A DNA stretch of 64,000 nt from Pempheris klunzingeri (GCF_042242105.1 NC_092028.1:15113338-15177337), one strand, 5' to 3'. Positions 48,452 to 61,019 are shown, numbered from the stretch's first letter. Notes: generated by a model from the letters alone, not told the origin. Numbers and translations: made by a program.

Positions 48452-51400
48452 CTACTTTCTGAAGAAAATCATCAAAGGGCCAAGAGTTACACTGTCACAA
48501 TCCACGATATCTGAAACATTAGATCGAAATGTTAATGTGAGCAAAGTCCCAACCACAGATTTAGACTAGTTATGAAACCACAGCGTACCTTCAGACATTA
48601 GATCTGCATTGTCCGTCAGGTTGGAAGAACAGGCACTGTCACAACATCGACACGCGTCATCATGGCCGTCCACATTTTGCCATCTGATGAGAAAAGTATG
48701 CAGAATTTATTTTTTAAAAAAGCTTCACAATTTGTTTTTAATATAATGGCAGTAGACCTGGTTCTCATTGGCCAAAATATCTGATTCACAATCCTGGAGT
48801 TCCTTTTTAAATACCCAAATTGGCCATTTCTTTTACCAATGCTTAGTCAATCTTAAAATGGGCTTGAGCTTTAATTTGAGGGCATTTACACCCAAATCCT
48901 ATGTAGAGCTCATAGCCTTTTTTAATATAATTCATTCCAACTGCAGTCAGACTGTATAATGGTGCATTATAGCCTGCTGCACCAACCACTAGTAGAGCCA
49001 CCACCTATGCACTTTTTTTTTGTATTATTATTATAATATAACTGCAATAATTCACATCTCATTCCATCTCACACTGTTTCTTTGTAATTGTGTACATAAT
49101 GCTTTTGTGTATATAGGTTTTCCTCTGTATATATTGTTTATTTAATTTTCTATTTCTTTAACTGTGTGCTTTTGTCTGTCCCCCTGAGCTGCTGTAACAG
49201 CAAACTTTCCCCACTGAGGGATCAATAAACAATATCTATCCATCTACATATGCCCCATGGGTAATGTTAGCACCTTAATCAGTCATTTGACAATTTCAAA
49301 ATGCTGGTTTAGAGCCAATCAAAAATCTCTCAGGAACACCTTGAGGGAATTTCTTAAGGACGTGTGCTGTGAGGCGTCTGTGACCTTTTTGACCACCAAA
49401 AATCTAATCATCTCATCTTTGAGTCCAAGTGAACATTTGTGCGACATTTTAACTCAAGAATTCATACGCTAATTATTGCAACATTTCACACAAATGTCTA
49501 ATAGGATGAAATGATGACATTTTGTCCAAAAGGTCAACTTAACTGAGATCATAACATTCTGCAAAAACACTTTTCTGGCCGCTATTCAACACCATAACTC
49601 CAGCGCCAACTAAGAAGGGGAATTTTATCCAAATATTTCACATTTGTTCAGATATTGGTGACACTCATCTCGGGTCTGGACAGACATGGAAGTGAACGAC
49701 AACTAGACTGGTTGGCAGAAGCATAAAACCATTAAGGGGTATCTTAGATTAGGCTTTAGGTTACTGACTCCTGAGGGCCAGTCTGGGTGAAACTCAAAAA
49801 TAAACTTCTCTCAGCTTCAAGTATCCTTACAAGAGTTAGACGGCTTATGTTTATTTCTGTAACATATCGATTCTCTAAAAAGGAGTTTGAAATATTTATG
49901 GTTAAAATTTGTACAACGTTGAGCTTGTAAAGACTTTTTAAATTTTTTTTTGCATATTTTGATGTGCCTCTGTAAATGAGCCACTAAAAGTAGAGCACAG
50001 TCAAAATGTGCACAGACCTGTATGAGGCTTTGTTTGGTTAAAAAAGGAGCCACAAGAGTAAAAGTCAAACTCACCTTGAATGGACATAATTGCAGGCCTT
50101 GTTGACGGGGCTGCTCCACATGTCAGAGGTAACTTTCAGCTGGCAAGTGATAAATATCTAAAACAAAAAGGGAGAAACCACAGACGTGTCATTACACAAC
50201 CCTGGAGCATTTTTATTAGCATTTTTTTTATGAGCTCATAAAAAGGCTCACAGAGTTCCTCGGATCCTGATGAAACAGGAAAGCATCGAGCTGCAGCTGA
50301 AGCGAAGAAACCTTCGTTCTGGGTTGGAGAAGAGTGTTCGATCCTTCCTCTTTTGCATCAGTGAGGCACCTGAGAAAAAAAAAAAAAAAAAAAAAAATTT
50401 AAAAAAAAATCAGTTTCTCTTGCATGTCAAAGTCCAGAGGTGCATATTTTTTTACATTTAATTTGCTGCAGATCTTGATATTGATGCCCTCTCACCTGAG
50501 CATACTCTATACTCAGCTACTCTTACCCGTGGTTTTCAATGAAGTAGTATCTGGGGACTGATGCGGCGTCTGGTGACAGAGTAGCGACACAGCTGTCTAT
50601 GAAGAGTCGCCTGCGTCCTGAATCAGGGCCGGTGTAGGAGGCCTCGAGGTGCAGGAGGTCTCCGAGGTAGAGGACACTGGAGACCGTCTCACTCGTCCAG
50701 TCATCTACAAGGAGACACACACATGACTACATGCACATGTTAAAAACAAACATAAGAGTTAGTCCTCACTCACCAGTCATCAGCTTTAGTGAGAAATCAG
50801 AGTGCCCTGTTGAATACTTAGCAGGAGTGGAGAAGGTCAGGACCTTCTGCGGAGTGTTACTGCTCACCAAGTGTGTCCTGTCCCAGTAAAACGTCAGCTG
50901 TTATGAAGCAGCCTCAAACCGCAGCAATGTCTTCGATGTACAAGACAGTTTTTACCTTTTATAGTGACAAGAAACAGGAACTACAGCTTGGGCCGTCCTT
51001 GTAATGCCATGGTAACTGGCAGCAGGTGAGATTACCAGCTTGTTGGAGTAGATCACAGAGTCCTCAGACATCTGGAGATGAAAATAAAGTAGTATATTAA
51101 AAACTGAATCCATCCATTGTGGCACAATTGATCAACAACTCACAGTTAATTCGGAGCCACAGTCTTGCAGTCCGGCTTCAATCACATATTCAGCGTCTCC
51201 AGCAGGAGCAGCTCGGCACTGACTGCTCTGTGAATGCTCGACTCCTCCCAAAAAAAGCTCTTCAGGCGACACAAGGCGGCCATTTTGATACAGATCGGCC
51301 TGCACCACGATGATCATGGTCGCTTCAGTGCATTGCACGTGGACAGTAGATCCACTGCTAAACTGTGACCCGCCGTTCTCTGCGTCAACTCTCAGTGTCT

Positions 51401-51521
51401 TGTATTCCCTTCCCTCGGCGTCGATCATGGGTCCATCTTTTAAAGGTCGAATGGCACCCGCAACACCAAAAGCAAGCGAAATCAGCAGCATCGCAGGGGA
51501 CGAGCAACCTGTGACCACCAT
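48452..51521 (-). CDS. ZP3-like egg-coat glycoprotein, copy A
   Basis: Eight exons in transcript order give 376 residues: 51144-51521, 50956-51071, 50774-50877, 50527-50704, 50252-50369, 50075-50157, 48589-48683, 48452-48510 (TAG at 48454-48452). The N-terminus MVVTGCSSPAMLLISLAFG is a signal peptide. The zona pellucida module follows: ZP-N with VQCTEATMIIVVQADLY, GVEHSQSSQC and QDCGSEL; ZP-C with PVSCHYKR, SCVATLSPD, RYYFIENHGCLTD, FITCQL, CNY and a late CRCCDSACSS cluster. There is no C-terminal membrane span, as is usual for teleost ZP3 proteins. These proteins polymerise into the inner egg envelope (chorion). An AATAAA at 48435-48430 lies only about 16 bases past the stop, an extremely short 3' UTR. 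The ZP3 subfamily letter cannot be set from this sequence alone. Confidence 0.9.
48955..49245 (+). mobile_element. LINE 3' end fragment (L2/CR1-like) in zp3-like copy A intron
   Basis: The segment includes ATGGTGCATTATAGCCTGC, ACCAACCACTAGTAGAGCC and ends CCCCACTGAGGGATCAATAA, followed by ATATCTATCCATC. This is the usual 3' UTR and ATC-type tail of fish L2/Maui-like LINEs. It lies inside the 1.4-kb intron between exons 6 and 7 (48684-50074), opposite in orientation to the gene. Confidence 0.65.
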
Positions 51522-53293
51522 TGTGCTCCTGCCCAAACCAGTCAGGAGGATAAGAAATCCAAACTAGAAGTAGAAGATTCAGACACTCCTGGTGTGATCC
51601 TCCCAGGATCTAAAATACTCCACAGTTCACACCAGACCACAGCTGGAAGCAATCACTCATTAAAGGATGTCAAAGCTGAGATACATTCACATGATTGGCC
51701 CACAGCCAATCGATCTGTACTTTACCTTACTAAGTTTAGCAGCCAATAATCTTGTAACCTTGTGGCTACACTCACTGACCACTTCAATCGGTGGGAAGGT
51801 AACCTAATGAAGATAAGCATGTGGTTGTTTGAGTCACTGTTGTCCGGCCATTCTTCTCTGACCTATGCCATCAACATTCCCAACACACCGCAGCTCGCTA
51901 GATGTTCTCTGTGTTTCGGACCGTTCTCTCTCTCTGTCAACATGCTTATGTGTGAAAATCTCACAATATCTGCAGCTTTTGAAATTCAAGGTCACTTGAA
52001 TGTGTCACACTACACGGTAGCCACTCAAAACAGATCATGAATTTTCCATAAAAGTATTCATGAACACACTAAAATGCAATTTGAAGAGGTATGTCCTGTG
52101 TGACATTCATCAGAATCAGAGATGAAAAATATAAAAATAGGAAAAAGAAATATATATTTAAATATATATATATATACAAGTATAAAAAACAACAGTAACA
52201 GTATATACAATATGTACAGAGCAGTGCAATTGCAGCATGAAAAAGTGAATACAGTGGTTGTGCAAAGATAGTGCAGCATGTTAAGCTTGGCCTCTTTGTG
52301 CTTAGAGGCTGCTGAGGTAGTCCTGGTTATGAGTTCTTGGAGACAGGGGAGAGGGGTGTGATGGAGGCCACAGCTCTGGGGTAGAAGCTGTTCCTCAGCC
52401 TGTTCGTGGTGGTTTTCAATATTCTGAACCGCTTCCCAGACGGAAGTGGTTCAAACAGGGGGTTTCCAGTGTGTGTGGTGTGGTTCATTCACTGCATCAC
52501 ATTACATGGAAGCCATTAAACATACATCTACATAAAAAGATATATATTTTTTAAAGCACTAAAATTCAATATGAAGAGATGTGAAAAAAGAAAATGATTT
52601 TTGTACATCTCTGGAGGAAGTCCCCTCTCAAATGACCTTTTACTCCACTGAGCATAGACAGGATACCATCTGTTTGCATTTACCCAGTCTTTGAAATATG
52701 ACTAGTTAAGCCAAAGTTTGCAGAAGCCAAACAAATCAGGACTTCATTCACTAATGTCCTCTCAGCAATTCCTCTGAAAAACATTTCACCAACAGAAAAT
52801 TCTCTCATTGTACATCTTCCTTGTTTCCACTTTACGTGTGCAAAATTAATCTGGATTACAGAAAATGTGTGTAGACGAAAAATAACCTTTGTGGAGTTGT
52901 GTGGCCTGATTTGATACAGACACAGACTGAGCTGCATTTCTTGCCCAGTTTTATGAGTCTTGGGCCCTGGTGTGTTTGAACACTTGCATATATCGTGGCA
53001 TAAGCAGTGGTGACTAGATCCTTCAGTGTGTCCCAATTGTAAAGCCAATTAAGGATGTAGTGCAGTTTTGGAAAACAAGTTTTAAAGCAGACACATTGTG
53101 ACATTTCTCTGGAGGTTTGGCGTTCCAGCTGCTATTGCAGTCGTGGCCTAAACTTCATGAGGAGTAACGCGATTACACTTCTGCATCAGAGCCATTAAAG
53201 ACAGTTGGATGCATCATGTGTAGTCCAGTCAAAAAAGCAAACAAGCATAGTTTTAACCATTTAATCATCTTTGGGTCGTTTGTTTCTGAAAGG
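51522..53293. other. Spacer between the two zp3-like genes
   Basis: No coding sequence is recognised. 51522-51800 should hold the copy A promoter; its first 100 bases upstream of the ATG contain no strong TATA box. A minus-strand ATTAAA at 53265-53260 is the likely poly(A) signal of copy B, about 30 bases past its stop. The middle is occupied by a dispersed repeat (about 52085-52480). Confidence 0.55.
52085..52480. mobile_element. Fish interspersed repeat (non-LTR type)
   Basis: The stretch contains AGCAGTGCAATTGCAGCATG, AAGATAGTGCAGCATGTTAA, then GAGAGGGGTGTGATGGAGGC, CTGGGGTAGAAGCTGTTCCT and CGCTTCCCAGACGGAAGTGG. This order of words is typical of a LINE-derived repeat found in many teleosts. 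It carries no intact frame and its family is not assigned. Confidence 0.6.
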
Positions 53294-53686
53294 TCAGTCT
53301 GTAGCAGTTGCATTTGACAGTACAGCAACGTCCACCGTCAACGGAGCAGTGGGGCTGATGTCACCGAGGGCCGCTGTGCTGCTATTGTCCAGCTCCGCCA
53401 CCTTTGATGTCAAGTCCACCACAGGAGCCGCCTCTTCAAGTGCTTCAGCAACGTCGCTTTCTGCATCGGCATCTGTAATTAGACAGATGAGTTTAAATGG
53501 AGAAAAAAAAAAAAAAAAAAAAAGGCATTTGAACAATTCTGTAAGCTTTCTCACCTTTTTGATCAGTTTCACTTTTGATGTCTTTACTCTGAACCACATC
53601 CTGGTTTGGTGTGGATTGACCAGGAAGCACTCCCTTCGCCAGATCTTGAATTTTAAAATATAGCATTAATATCCTTTGAACCATTG

Positions 53687-53730
<44 letters not shown>

Positions 53731-55905
53731 CAGTTCTGTGGAGAAAGTTCTTACTAAAACATCCATAGCCTAAAAATAGCTTTAAATTAAGATTGTCTTG
53801 AGTTGAACTCTTACCAACTCTTCTGTTGTTTATTCCACTCCTCCACTTGCTGCCATACAGTGCAGGTCTGCTGATTTTACTGAGAAGGGGAGGAAGCTCT
53901 TCCACAGGTAGAGGTCCACTTTTCTGCTTGGCTGGCAGGACCAGCAGCGGACCCACACTTGCCTCATGTTCCCACACTAGTAGACAAGCACGATGCACGT
54001 TCACAAGTCCTGTGCGAAGCCTGACATCTAATGGTGAAACTTCAGTCTTCACAAGGACTCCTACCTTTATTGGTATTCAGGGCAAACCCACGAGGACTAA
54101 ACTTAGCAGGGCTGCTGGGCTTACTGTGGGTCTGACCATGGTTGTTTTGGTCTTGACAATAACCGCATAAGTAGTCATTACCATCTGCTGACCGCCACCT
54201 GAGAAATTTGGTAGCGTCAGCGTGCACACACTTCCTGTTTGCTCATTTAGCTGGAGTGTAGTTTGACATTGTGTCACACTTGCCTTCCATTTACAAAAGT
54301 GCATGCTTTGTTTGGTGCCTCTGCATCGTTTACTGGCACAGCAGTCATGTGACATGTGACGTAGAGCTGTAGGAAAGGGAAAACACAAGTGTGCAAAACT
54401 GTACACGCAATATTCTTTTTTGTAATTCAAGTACATCCTCACCTCTCCTCGGTCCTCCTCATGAAACCTAAAGGCGTCAATGACCAAGTGGAGCTCGTCA
54501 TCCTGCTGCCTGGATAAGTAGTGGGACTTTGACCCTGGAAGCTGGGAGTCCACCAAGCACCTATGAAGAAGAGGGCTCAGCCTCTGACTCAGAGGATTAA
54601 GATGATTGGATGTGGCCAAGCCACCTTTACAAATAATTTAAAGGGTCTTAAACTAGCTTGCTCATATAGTTAAGAGCTGACAAAGAGTCAATTGTAGAAG
54701 ACAGAATCCAGCCTGAAAAAATATAAAGTTTTCCCTTTTCAAATCAGATGCTGGCTGAGGTCAGACTTCAGACAGCTCCCCTGGAGCCACAAGAGACTTT
54801 ATGCTTTGATTTTACACTAAAGTTTGTCAAGATCTTGAGTCTTGCTGTATGTTTTATTAGAGTTTCCCCCTTTAATTGAACACCAAGTTGCAGCCCTTAA
54901 GTGCTTACCCATTTTCAACAAAGACGTATCTGGGAACAGAGTGGATGTCTGGTTGAAGTGTGGCCACACAACTGCTCAAAAATACACGGAGCCCCATGTG
55001 ATATCCAACTCTGACGGAGGCTTTGATGCTGATCGGGTCACCGAGGTAGAACACGTTAGAGCTTCTTTTATATTGCCAGTCATCTGTACAAATAATTTAA
55101 AAAAAAAGTCATTTGCAGCTATGAAGGTCAGAGAAACAAAAATAGAACTAGTGAACAAAACCCACTTGTCATAATTTTCAAGTCGAATTCCAAAGTTTCC
55201 ACTGCAGCTTGGGTCGACATGAAAGGGATCCAGGTCGGCGTGAGTGAAGAACTAGACAAACTGTACTTCCTAAGAAACAGAAAACAAGCATTAATAAAAT
55301 GACACGCCAAGCCAGGGTCTTTAAAAGAAAAAATAAAACCACCTTTGATAGTGACACTCAATTGGAACTACAGCCTCATCCATTCTGATCACCCCATCTG
55401 GAGAAGCCACAGGAGCGTATATGAGGAGGTTTGTGTAGACCAGAGAGTCTTCAGTCATCTGTGGGTAGTAGGTAGATACATTCAGAACTAACACTTCCAA
55501 CACAAAGTGTGTAAAGTGCAATAAAACACTCATTACCCAGTATTTGGTGCCACAGTCCAGTAACCTAACAAGGATTCTGTACTCATCCTCTGAAGACGCT
55601 GTCGCTCTGCAGAAGTCATCGTGCTCCACTCCAAGGCGTAGCTCATCACCGTTTACAGGAGCTCCAATGCCGAACATGTCGGCTTTGATGGCGATCTCCA
55701 GCGAGTCCGGATGGCAGGTCACTCTGACGGTGTTCACCTGCTGTGGTTCCTCAGCCGGAGCCTTTTGCTTCTTGCTGTGTTGGGAGCTCTCTGCGACCTG
55801 GACCAAAGCATTTTGTGGGTAGTGCTTGGGTGGAAAAGCCAAAGATGATCTGAGAACACCAGATAACAGGAGTCCAACAAGGAGGTTAACCCAAAAGGCC
55901 TCCAT
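53294..55905 (-). CDS. ZP3-like egg-coat glycoprotein, copy B with long C-terminus
   Basis: Ten exons in transcript order give 509 residues: 55537-55905, 55343-55458, 55166-55269, 54909-55083, 54443-54560, 54284-54366, 54065-54198, 53815-53976, 53555-53644, 53294-53472 (TGA at 53296-53294). Signal peptide MEAFWVNLLVGLLLSG is followed by a short polar spacer (SQHSKKQKAPAEEPQQ) and the ZP module: RVTCHPDSLEI, GVEHDDFC, LLDCGTKYW, VPIECHYQR, SSCVATLQPD, NGCLVDSQ, YVTCHM, CTF and CGYCQ. The first six exons match copy A in order, size and phase (369/378, 116, 104, 175/178, 118, 83 bases), so the genes are tandem duplicates. Copy B then carries three extra exons encoding an acidic, low-complexity tail (DADAESDVAEALEEAAP). 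No membrane span is seen. The intron 54199-54283 has a GC donor. Confidence 0.9.
53687..53728. repeat. A42 homopolymer (T42 on the gene strand)
   Basis: A run of 42 A on the plus strand is a poly-T run in the intron upstream of zp3-like copy B exon 9, ending about 43 bases before its acceptor. Run length may be affected by sequencing. Confidence 0.9.
54199..54283 (-). other. GC-AG intron in zp3-like copy B
   Basis: On the minus strand exon 6 ends GGAAG and the intron begins GCAAGT, the usual form of a GC donor. It ends TTTCTCAG. The joined codon AG+G encodes R in NGR-WRSADG. Copy A uses an ordinary GTGAGT donor at the equivalent place. Confidence 0.88.
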
Positions 55906-57493
55906 GGATATCGGTCAGAGCGCTAAACTGGTTCACAATGCAAACACTCCAGTCTGACCCACTAGGCAGCACACCAGTCTGGGCAGTGCAGTATTTTAAA
56001 CATCAGGGCAGCACTGCACACCTGAGTGTGATCATCAACTAATCAGCTGACGATTGGTCGCACACCCTCTGACACACAACACATGAAGTCTGATGTGTTA
56101 GAAACATCACACAGTTGCTGCATTGCTTGTTTCTGTGTACAGTGCACCAAAACACCAAAACAACACAAGACATGCAAATCAGAAATGCAGTCATGTAGTT
56201 CAAGCATGAAGAAAAACAGAAACTGCCTCAATCTTGCTCACATAGAATGATATCTAAAGTGAATTAAGTCCCTTTCTAAAAGTATACATCCAAAAATGTG
56301 GTCCTATTTAGTAGTCCTATATGGTATAGACCACCCAGCAGCCACTTGTGTTTCTGTTCTTTAAGTTCCAATTTGGTAAAACAAAAGAAAATGAGAAAAC
56401 AAACATGTTTTCCTGTTCTTCTTTCTTCTTCTTTGACTGCAGCTTTCACATCTGAAATAGCTGAATTTGACTTGCAGGTGAAAAAGTCTGCATGTTTGTG
56501 TCTCAGTCTATCATCGCGCTTTTTAAAACATAACTAACATACTTGTTTCTTGTGTTTGTCTGAGCATGTCAACGAATTTGAGAGCAGCGGCAGGTTTTAA
56601 TCCTGTGTTTCGAATAATAGTTTTGTTGATAATTGGATCGCAGATTTGTTCTGCATTTGTGTTTCTCACTGTGATTTCGGCACCGTGGGCTCTTTAAAAC
56701 GCTCCAAAAACATACAGAGTTCCCACTTTATGATGTACACGTGCGCAATGTAAACAATCCAACATTAAATCCTGTGAAGAATGAATCTCGTGGTGGTGAT
56801 GGAAGATCAGACAATATGATCATGAAAACTTGCTTATCAGGAGCTCTTCTAAAGATTCTTCCCTTTCATTTGTCTATTTATCTTTTTATTTTATGTGTTA
56901 CACATGGACAGGATATTATAAGGGACTGACAGACGTTTATGTAAGACCAACAATGGGCAAGAAACCTTGTGACTTTTCTGTGATCTGCACCCACAGACTG
57001 CTCTAGAGACACCAGACACATCCGGTGACACAGAGTGAAACTAATATTGTTATATCCTCTTTCCTTACTCAATAATATCATAAGCTGCTTGTTAAAGGCA
57101 GCCAAAATCTTTCACACAGTTCTGCTGCTATATCAGAGTGACAAAGTGCTCACCACAGAGATATGTAACTATGTTCCAGCAGTCTGGTGGTGGAACAATG
57201 TTTATATCATTTATAAATATTGGGGGAATTTTAATTTCTCATTTCTGCTTAATGTTATGTGCAGCCAGTGACTGAGGGTTTTTGAGACAGTGAGGAAATG
57301 GCAGTTTGTACAACTGCAGTGTTTTAACCGCAGTTGTTTTTTCTTGCTTTGAAGTGCTCTTCCTGCTCTGAGGTGAAGAACAACAAACGCAGTGAGGCTG
57401 TCCTCAAAGTCTCACAACTCACTGGAGGAAACGGGACGAGTACAATATGACTTCGCTCTGCTCACTGCTTTTATAACTGACGAGGCCACGAAG
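55906..57493. other. Divergent intergenic region zp3-like B / CD7-like
   Basis: Copy B upstream sequence lies at 55906-56050. The remainder up to 57493 is AT-rich and has no recognisable coding sequence. A nine-codon upstream ORF (57447-57476) precedes the CD7-like start, if the transcript begins before it. Confidence 0.5.
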
Positions 57494-59628
57494 ATGAGCT
57501 TGGCATGCGTTCTCATTTTCATTCAGCTCTTTGAAGGTAAGGCAAATTCACGTTTTACTTTACACCGAACAATTTGTGATTCGGACTCTGATTTTGACTT
57601 CTTTATCTTGACATTAACTTTTTTCCTCTAACATAATGTGTGTGAAGTTTACTGTGTTTACCTTCTTTGCTTAGTGGCTTAGCACTGCTAACATTTCCTA
57701 ATGAACACAGTCTTAGTATTTTTGAAATTTATTAATATGTTTACCAAATTAAATGGCAATTTGTTTAATTCTATATTATATATAAATTATGTTTAAATAT
57801 TACAGTTCCTCCCCTTGGCACCATGTGTGTCTGTACAGAATTTTTGAATATCTGTGCAAAATGTCACGGCAATCAATCCAACAGTTGTAGACCTATGTCA
57901 GTCTGGACTGTGGCGGTGGGCTGACTGACTGCCATCCGCTGAGCTAAGCTGCTAGTGTGACTAAACACTGTCATCAACTGCTCATTTTTCCCCTCCAGCC
58001 CACGCAGAGTTGATCTTCAGGCAGCTGACAGAGAGCCAATCACTGGAGCTCTCCTGTTCCCCTCAGCAGGAGCGTCGCAGCCTGACGGGCCTCCACCTTT
58101 ACCACCGCGGCGCCCACAGCCAGACCACCCTGCTGTCCATGGCTGAGGGCGGCGAGCTCAGGGTCAACCCGGAGCACAGGCGGCGTCTGCAGCTCTGTGG
58201 AGGGCTGGACTCCCTGCGGGTCAATGTGACCGTGACTCATTTACAGCCCAGTGACACAGGACTCTACGTGTGGGAGCTGAGCTACAGAGAGAACAGCTCT
58301 GACCAGCTCACTCTCAGCGCTCAGAAGGTTTTCCTGTTGGTCCAAGGGTCAGGTACGTGGGCCAAACACCTCACAACACAGTGCTTGAGCTTTGCTGCTG
58401 TTAAACCCAAATGCTGCTTGATTCAGATGTGTGTGTTTGTGTGTGTTGGTGGTGCAGGGAGGAAATGCCAGTGCTCTCCCAGTTATCCTCTTCTGCTCTT
58501 GACCATCTTTACAGCGGCAGGGCTTCTTCTGCTCACACTCGGCTGTCTGGCCACACAGAAATGTGTGAGTATTTACACTTCAACTAATATCTGACCAGGC
58601 AGATTTAAGTTGATGGGATCTTTCTGAGGTTTGTTTAGTTGTGAAGCAGCAATGCTGCTTGTGCAATAGTTTTACCATGTCTGATGTTTTTTCCTCTAGT
58701 CACTTAACTTTGCAGTATTTCTGACAGACACGTTAGCTTTTCAGACAGCAACGGCTGTAAATCAAAACCACAAAGACCGATATACGAATGAGTCATACGA
58801 AGTTGAATATCAATTAATATGTCAGTTTTAATGAAGGCCTGACAAACTTCTCAAAGCAGCTTATGTAAAGAGCTCTGACAATTACTGCCGGGATTGTTGG
58901 TGCATGACTCACAAAATCGGAGACCTTATGTAGAGGCGCAAAGGGAAAATCTTCAAATCAATATGAAAAATCCCAAAGGAAAAGTAGATTAGCATTTTAC
59001 AGTCTAAAACAAGCTGTTTACTTTGCTGTTCGGCGTACTGTTACACTTCTTTTGTTCAGTTCAATGAGTTCCACAAATTAAATCTCAGTCGGCATCACTC
59101 TATTAAACACACATAAGCCATAAGCCTCAACTGTAAATACTTGATGATGATGATGATTGTAAACTGAATATCTTTTTGGAGTGTTGGACGGATAAAAAAT
59201 TATTTTTAACATGTCACCGTGAACTCCTGACACTGTTTAGACTAAAAGATTAACTGAGACATCAACCAGCAAAGTAACTAATAAACATGAAAGTTAAAAA
59301 TAACAGACACACACTGGGGCCTTGAGCATAAACATACAAAGAGTCAATACTAAATGTGTTAGTGATTAGTGAACATAAATTGTTGTCTAAACAAGTGAGA
59401 CATAATGTGTTGTAGGTGAAGGCGAGGCATCATCTACCATCAACCCCTGCGGCTCCTATCTATGAGGAAATGACCAGGAAGCAGCAGAGGGCCGGAAACC
59501 CCCAAAATAACCGAGAGGCCCCGTCACACCTGGAGGAAGTCAACTTCCCCGTGTACGCTAACCCCAACATCCGACACCCACAGGACAACTACTACGCCTG
59601 TCCCAGACAGCTCGCCCTCCGAGCCTGA
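57494..59628 (+). CDS. CD7-like single-Ig transmembrane receptor
   Basis: Four exons give 238 residues: 57494-57536, 57999-58352, 58458-58564, 59416-59628 (TGA). Signal peptide MSLACVLIFIQLFEAHA. Exon 2 encodes one V-type Ig domain (LELSC strand B; PSDTGLYVW strand F). Exon 3 encodes a short CQCSPS stalk and the membrane span (PLLLLTIFTAAGLLLLTLG). Exon 4 is the cytoplasmic tail with APIYEEMTRK, FPVYANPN and NYYACP. YEEM is a YxxM-type PI3-kinase p85 site and aligns with VYEDM in the tail of mammalian CD7; YANP is Grb2-like (YxN). This tail and the overall plan are why CD7-like is proposed. Odd point: the strand F cysteine is W here, so the usual Ig disulphide is missing. Other short single-Ig fish receptors remain possible. 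Confidence 0.7.
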
Positions 59629-60987
59629 CGTGACTCCTGCTGTCACATCAATGGTGGAGCAAACGTGTGCAGGAAACGACAGCGGCCATACGACGTGAGG
59701 GCGAGAGGTGACTTCTCTAAGAAACGCCTCAGTTTGGTGGAGCGATGACAGAGACACAAACACCAAATGGCACATTTTTAACAGCCAAGAAAAAAGCTAT
59801 TTTATTAATATTTGAAAGAAGCTCCATAGTTCATGAAAACATTTCGGTGCATGTCATTTAACAATCACATTCTATGAGGAGAAAGAGATATACAGAGAGA
59901 AAAAAATAAAACATTACAAGCCACTGACTTTTCATTAAATCTCAGTACAGACATTTTTACTTAATATTTCAAAAACAAAAAAGGCCAAAAAAACAAACAA
60001 AAAGCAGCCCTAATCCCATACCCCCACCCCACCCTCCAAGAAAACTGTAACAACTGAGAAAAAACAAACCCTTGAGGGTGACAGGCTAGAATCCCACAGT
60101 GCTAAAGAGTGAGACGCTCATTGGTTTTAGGAATACACAGCATGGCGATGTAGCGCTAGGTCAATCTGAATCAGGGGAAGGAAGCTGAAGGAGGAGGGGA
60201 GGGCTTGACATTAATCACCTCTCCACCCCCCTCCACCTTCTTTAAAAAACAAAACAAACAAAAACAATAAAACGAGTACAAATAAAAACACATTGGATCC
60301 CAAAAACCCCTGCAATAGATCAGCCACTTAGAAGTAGGCCATAAAATCCCCATCTTCCACCCCCCCCCAAACACTTGTGCATAGTTTCATGATCCTTTAC
60401 AACCAGCTCATGTTTTATAAACATCCTCCAAAATGTGAAAAATGTTTCACAAAAGTCTGATTTATCTATTAATAATACCCGCTGTGGGAGAATGAGAGAG
60501 ATAGAGAGAGATAGAGAGAGAGGAAAGAAAGAGTAATGCACAATGTTCCTGATTCAGTCAGGACGGGACCTCATTAAGAAAACACAATAAAGATTCATAC
60601 ATACAGCATTTTGCATGTTATTCACTGTCTTTCTTTTTTTAACAATCAAAATCATTGACCTTTTTTTTTTTGTTTTTAAATGTAAAGCAATTTTAATATA
60701 TAGATTTATATATAAAGCACTCCATTTTCATTTAAAGTCCATTATTTGGTTATTATGTAACTGCTACGGATTTAGAAACAAAGGTATTTTCTCTTCCTCT
60801 GAAATCCATAACTTTCAGTGCTTAGAATTGTTTCTTTTAAATCATCCTTTTTTTTTTTTTTTTCCTCGTTACTCGTCATAAAAATGTACATTAAAATGGC
60901 GTGGAGTTGGTACTCTGGAACCCTGGCCTTCCTGAGACAAGATCCACTTTTTCGTGTGTGTGCAAGATAGTGAGCAATTATGTCTTT

Positions 60988-61019
<32 letters not shown>

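Noticed and set aside
54077-54619. 180-codon minus-strand ORF across zp3-like copy B introns
   Set aside because: It reads through real introns 54367-54442 and 54199-54283; only exon parts match ZP3, and frames differ between them.
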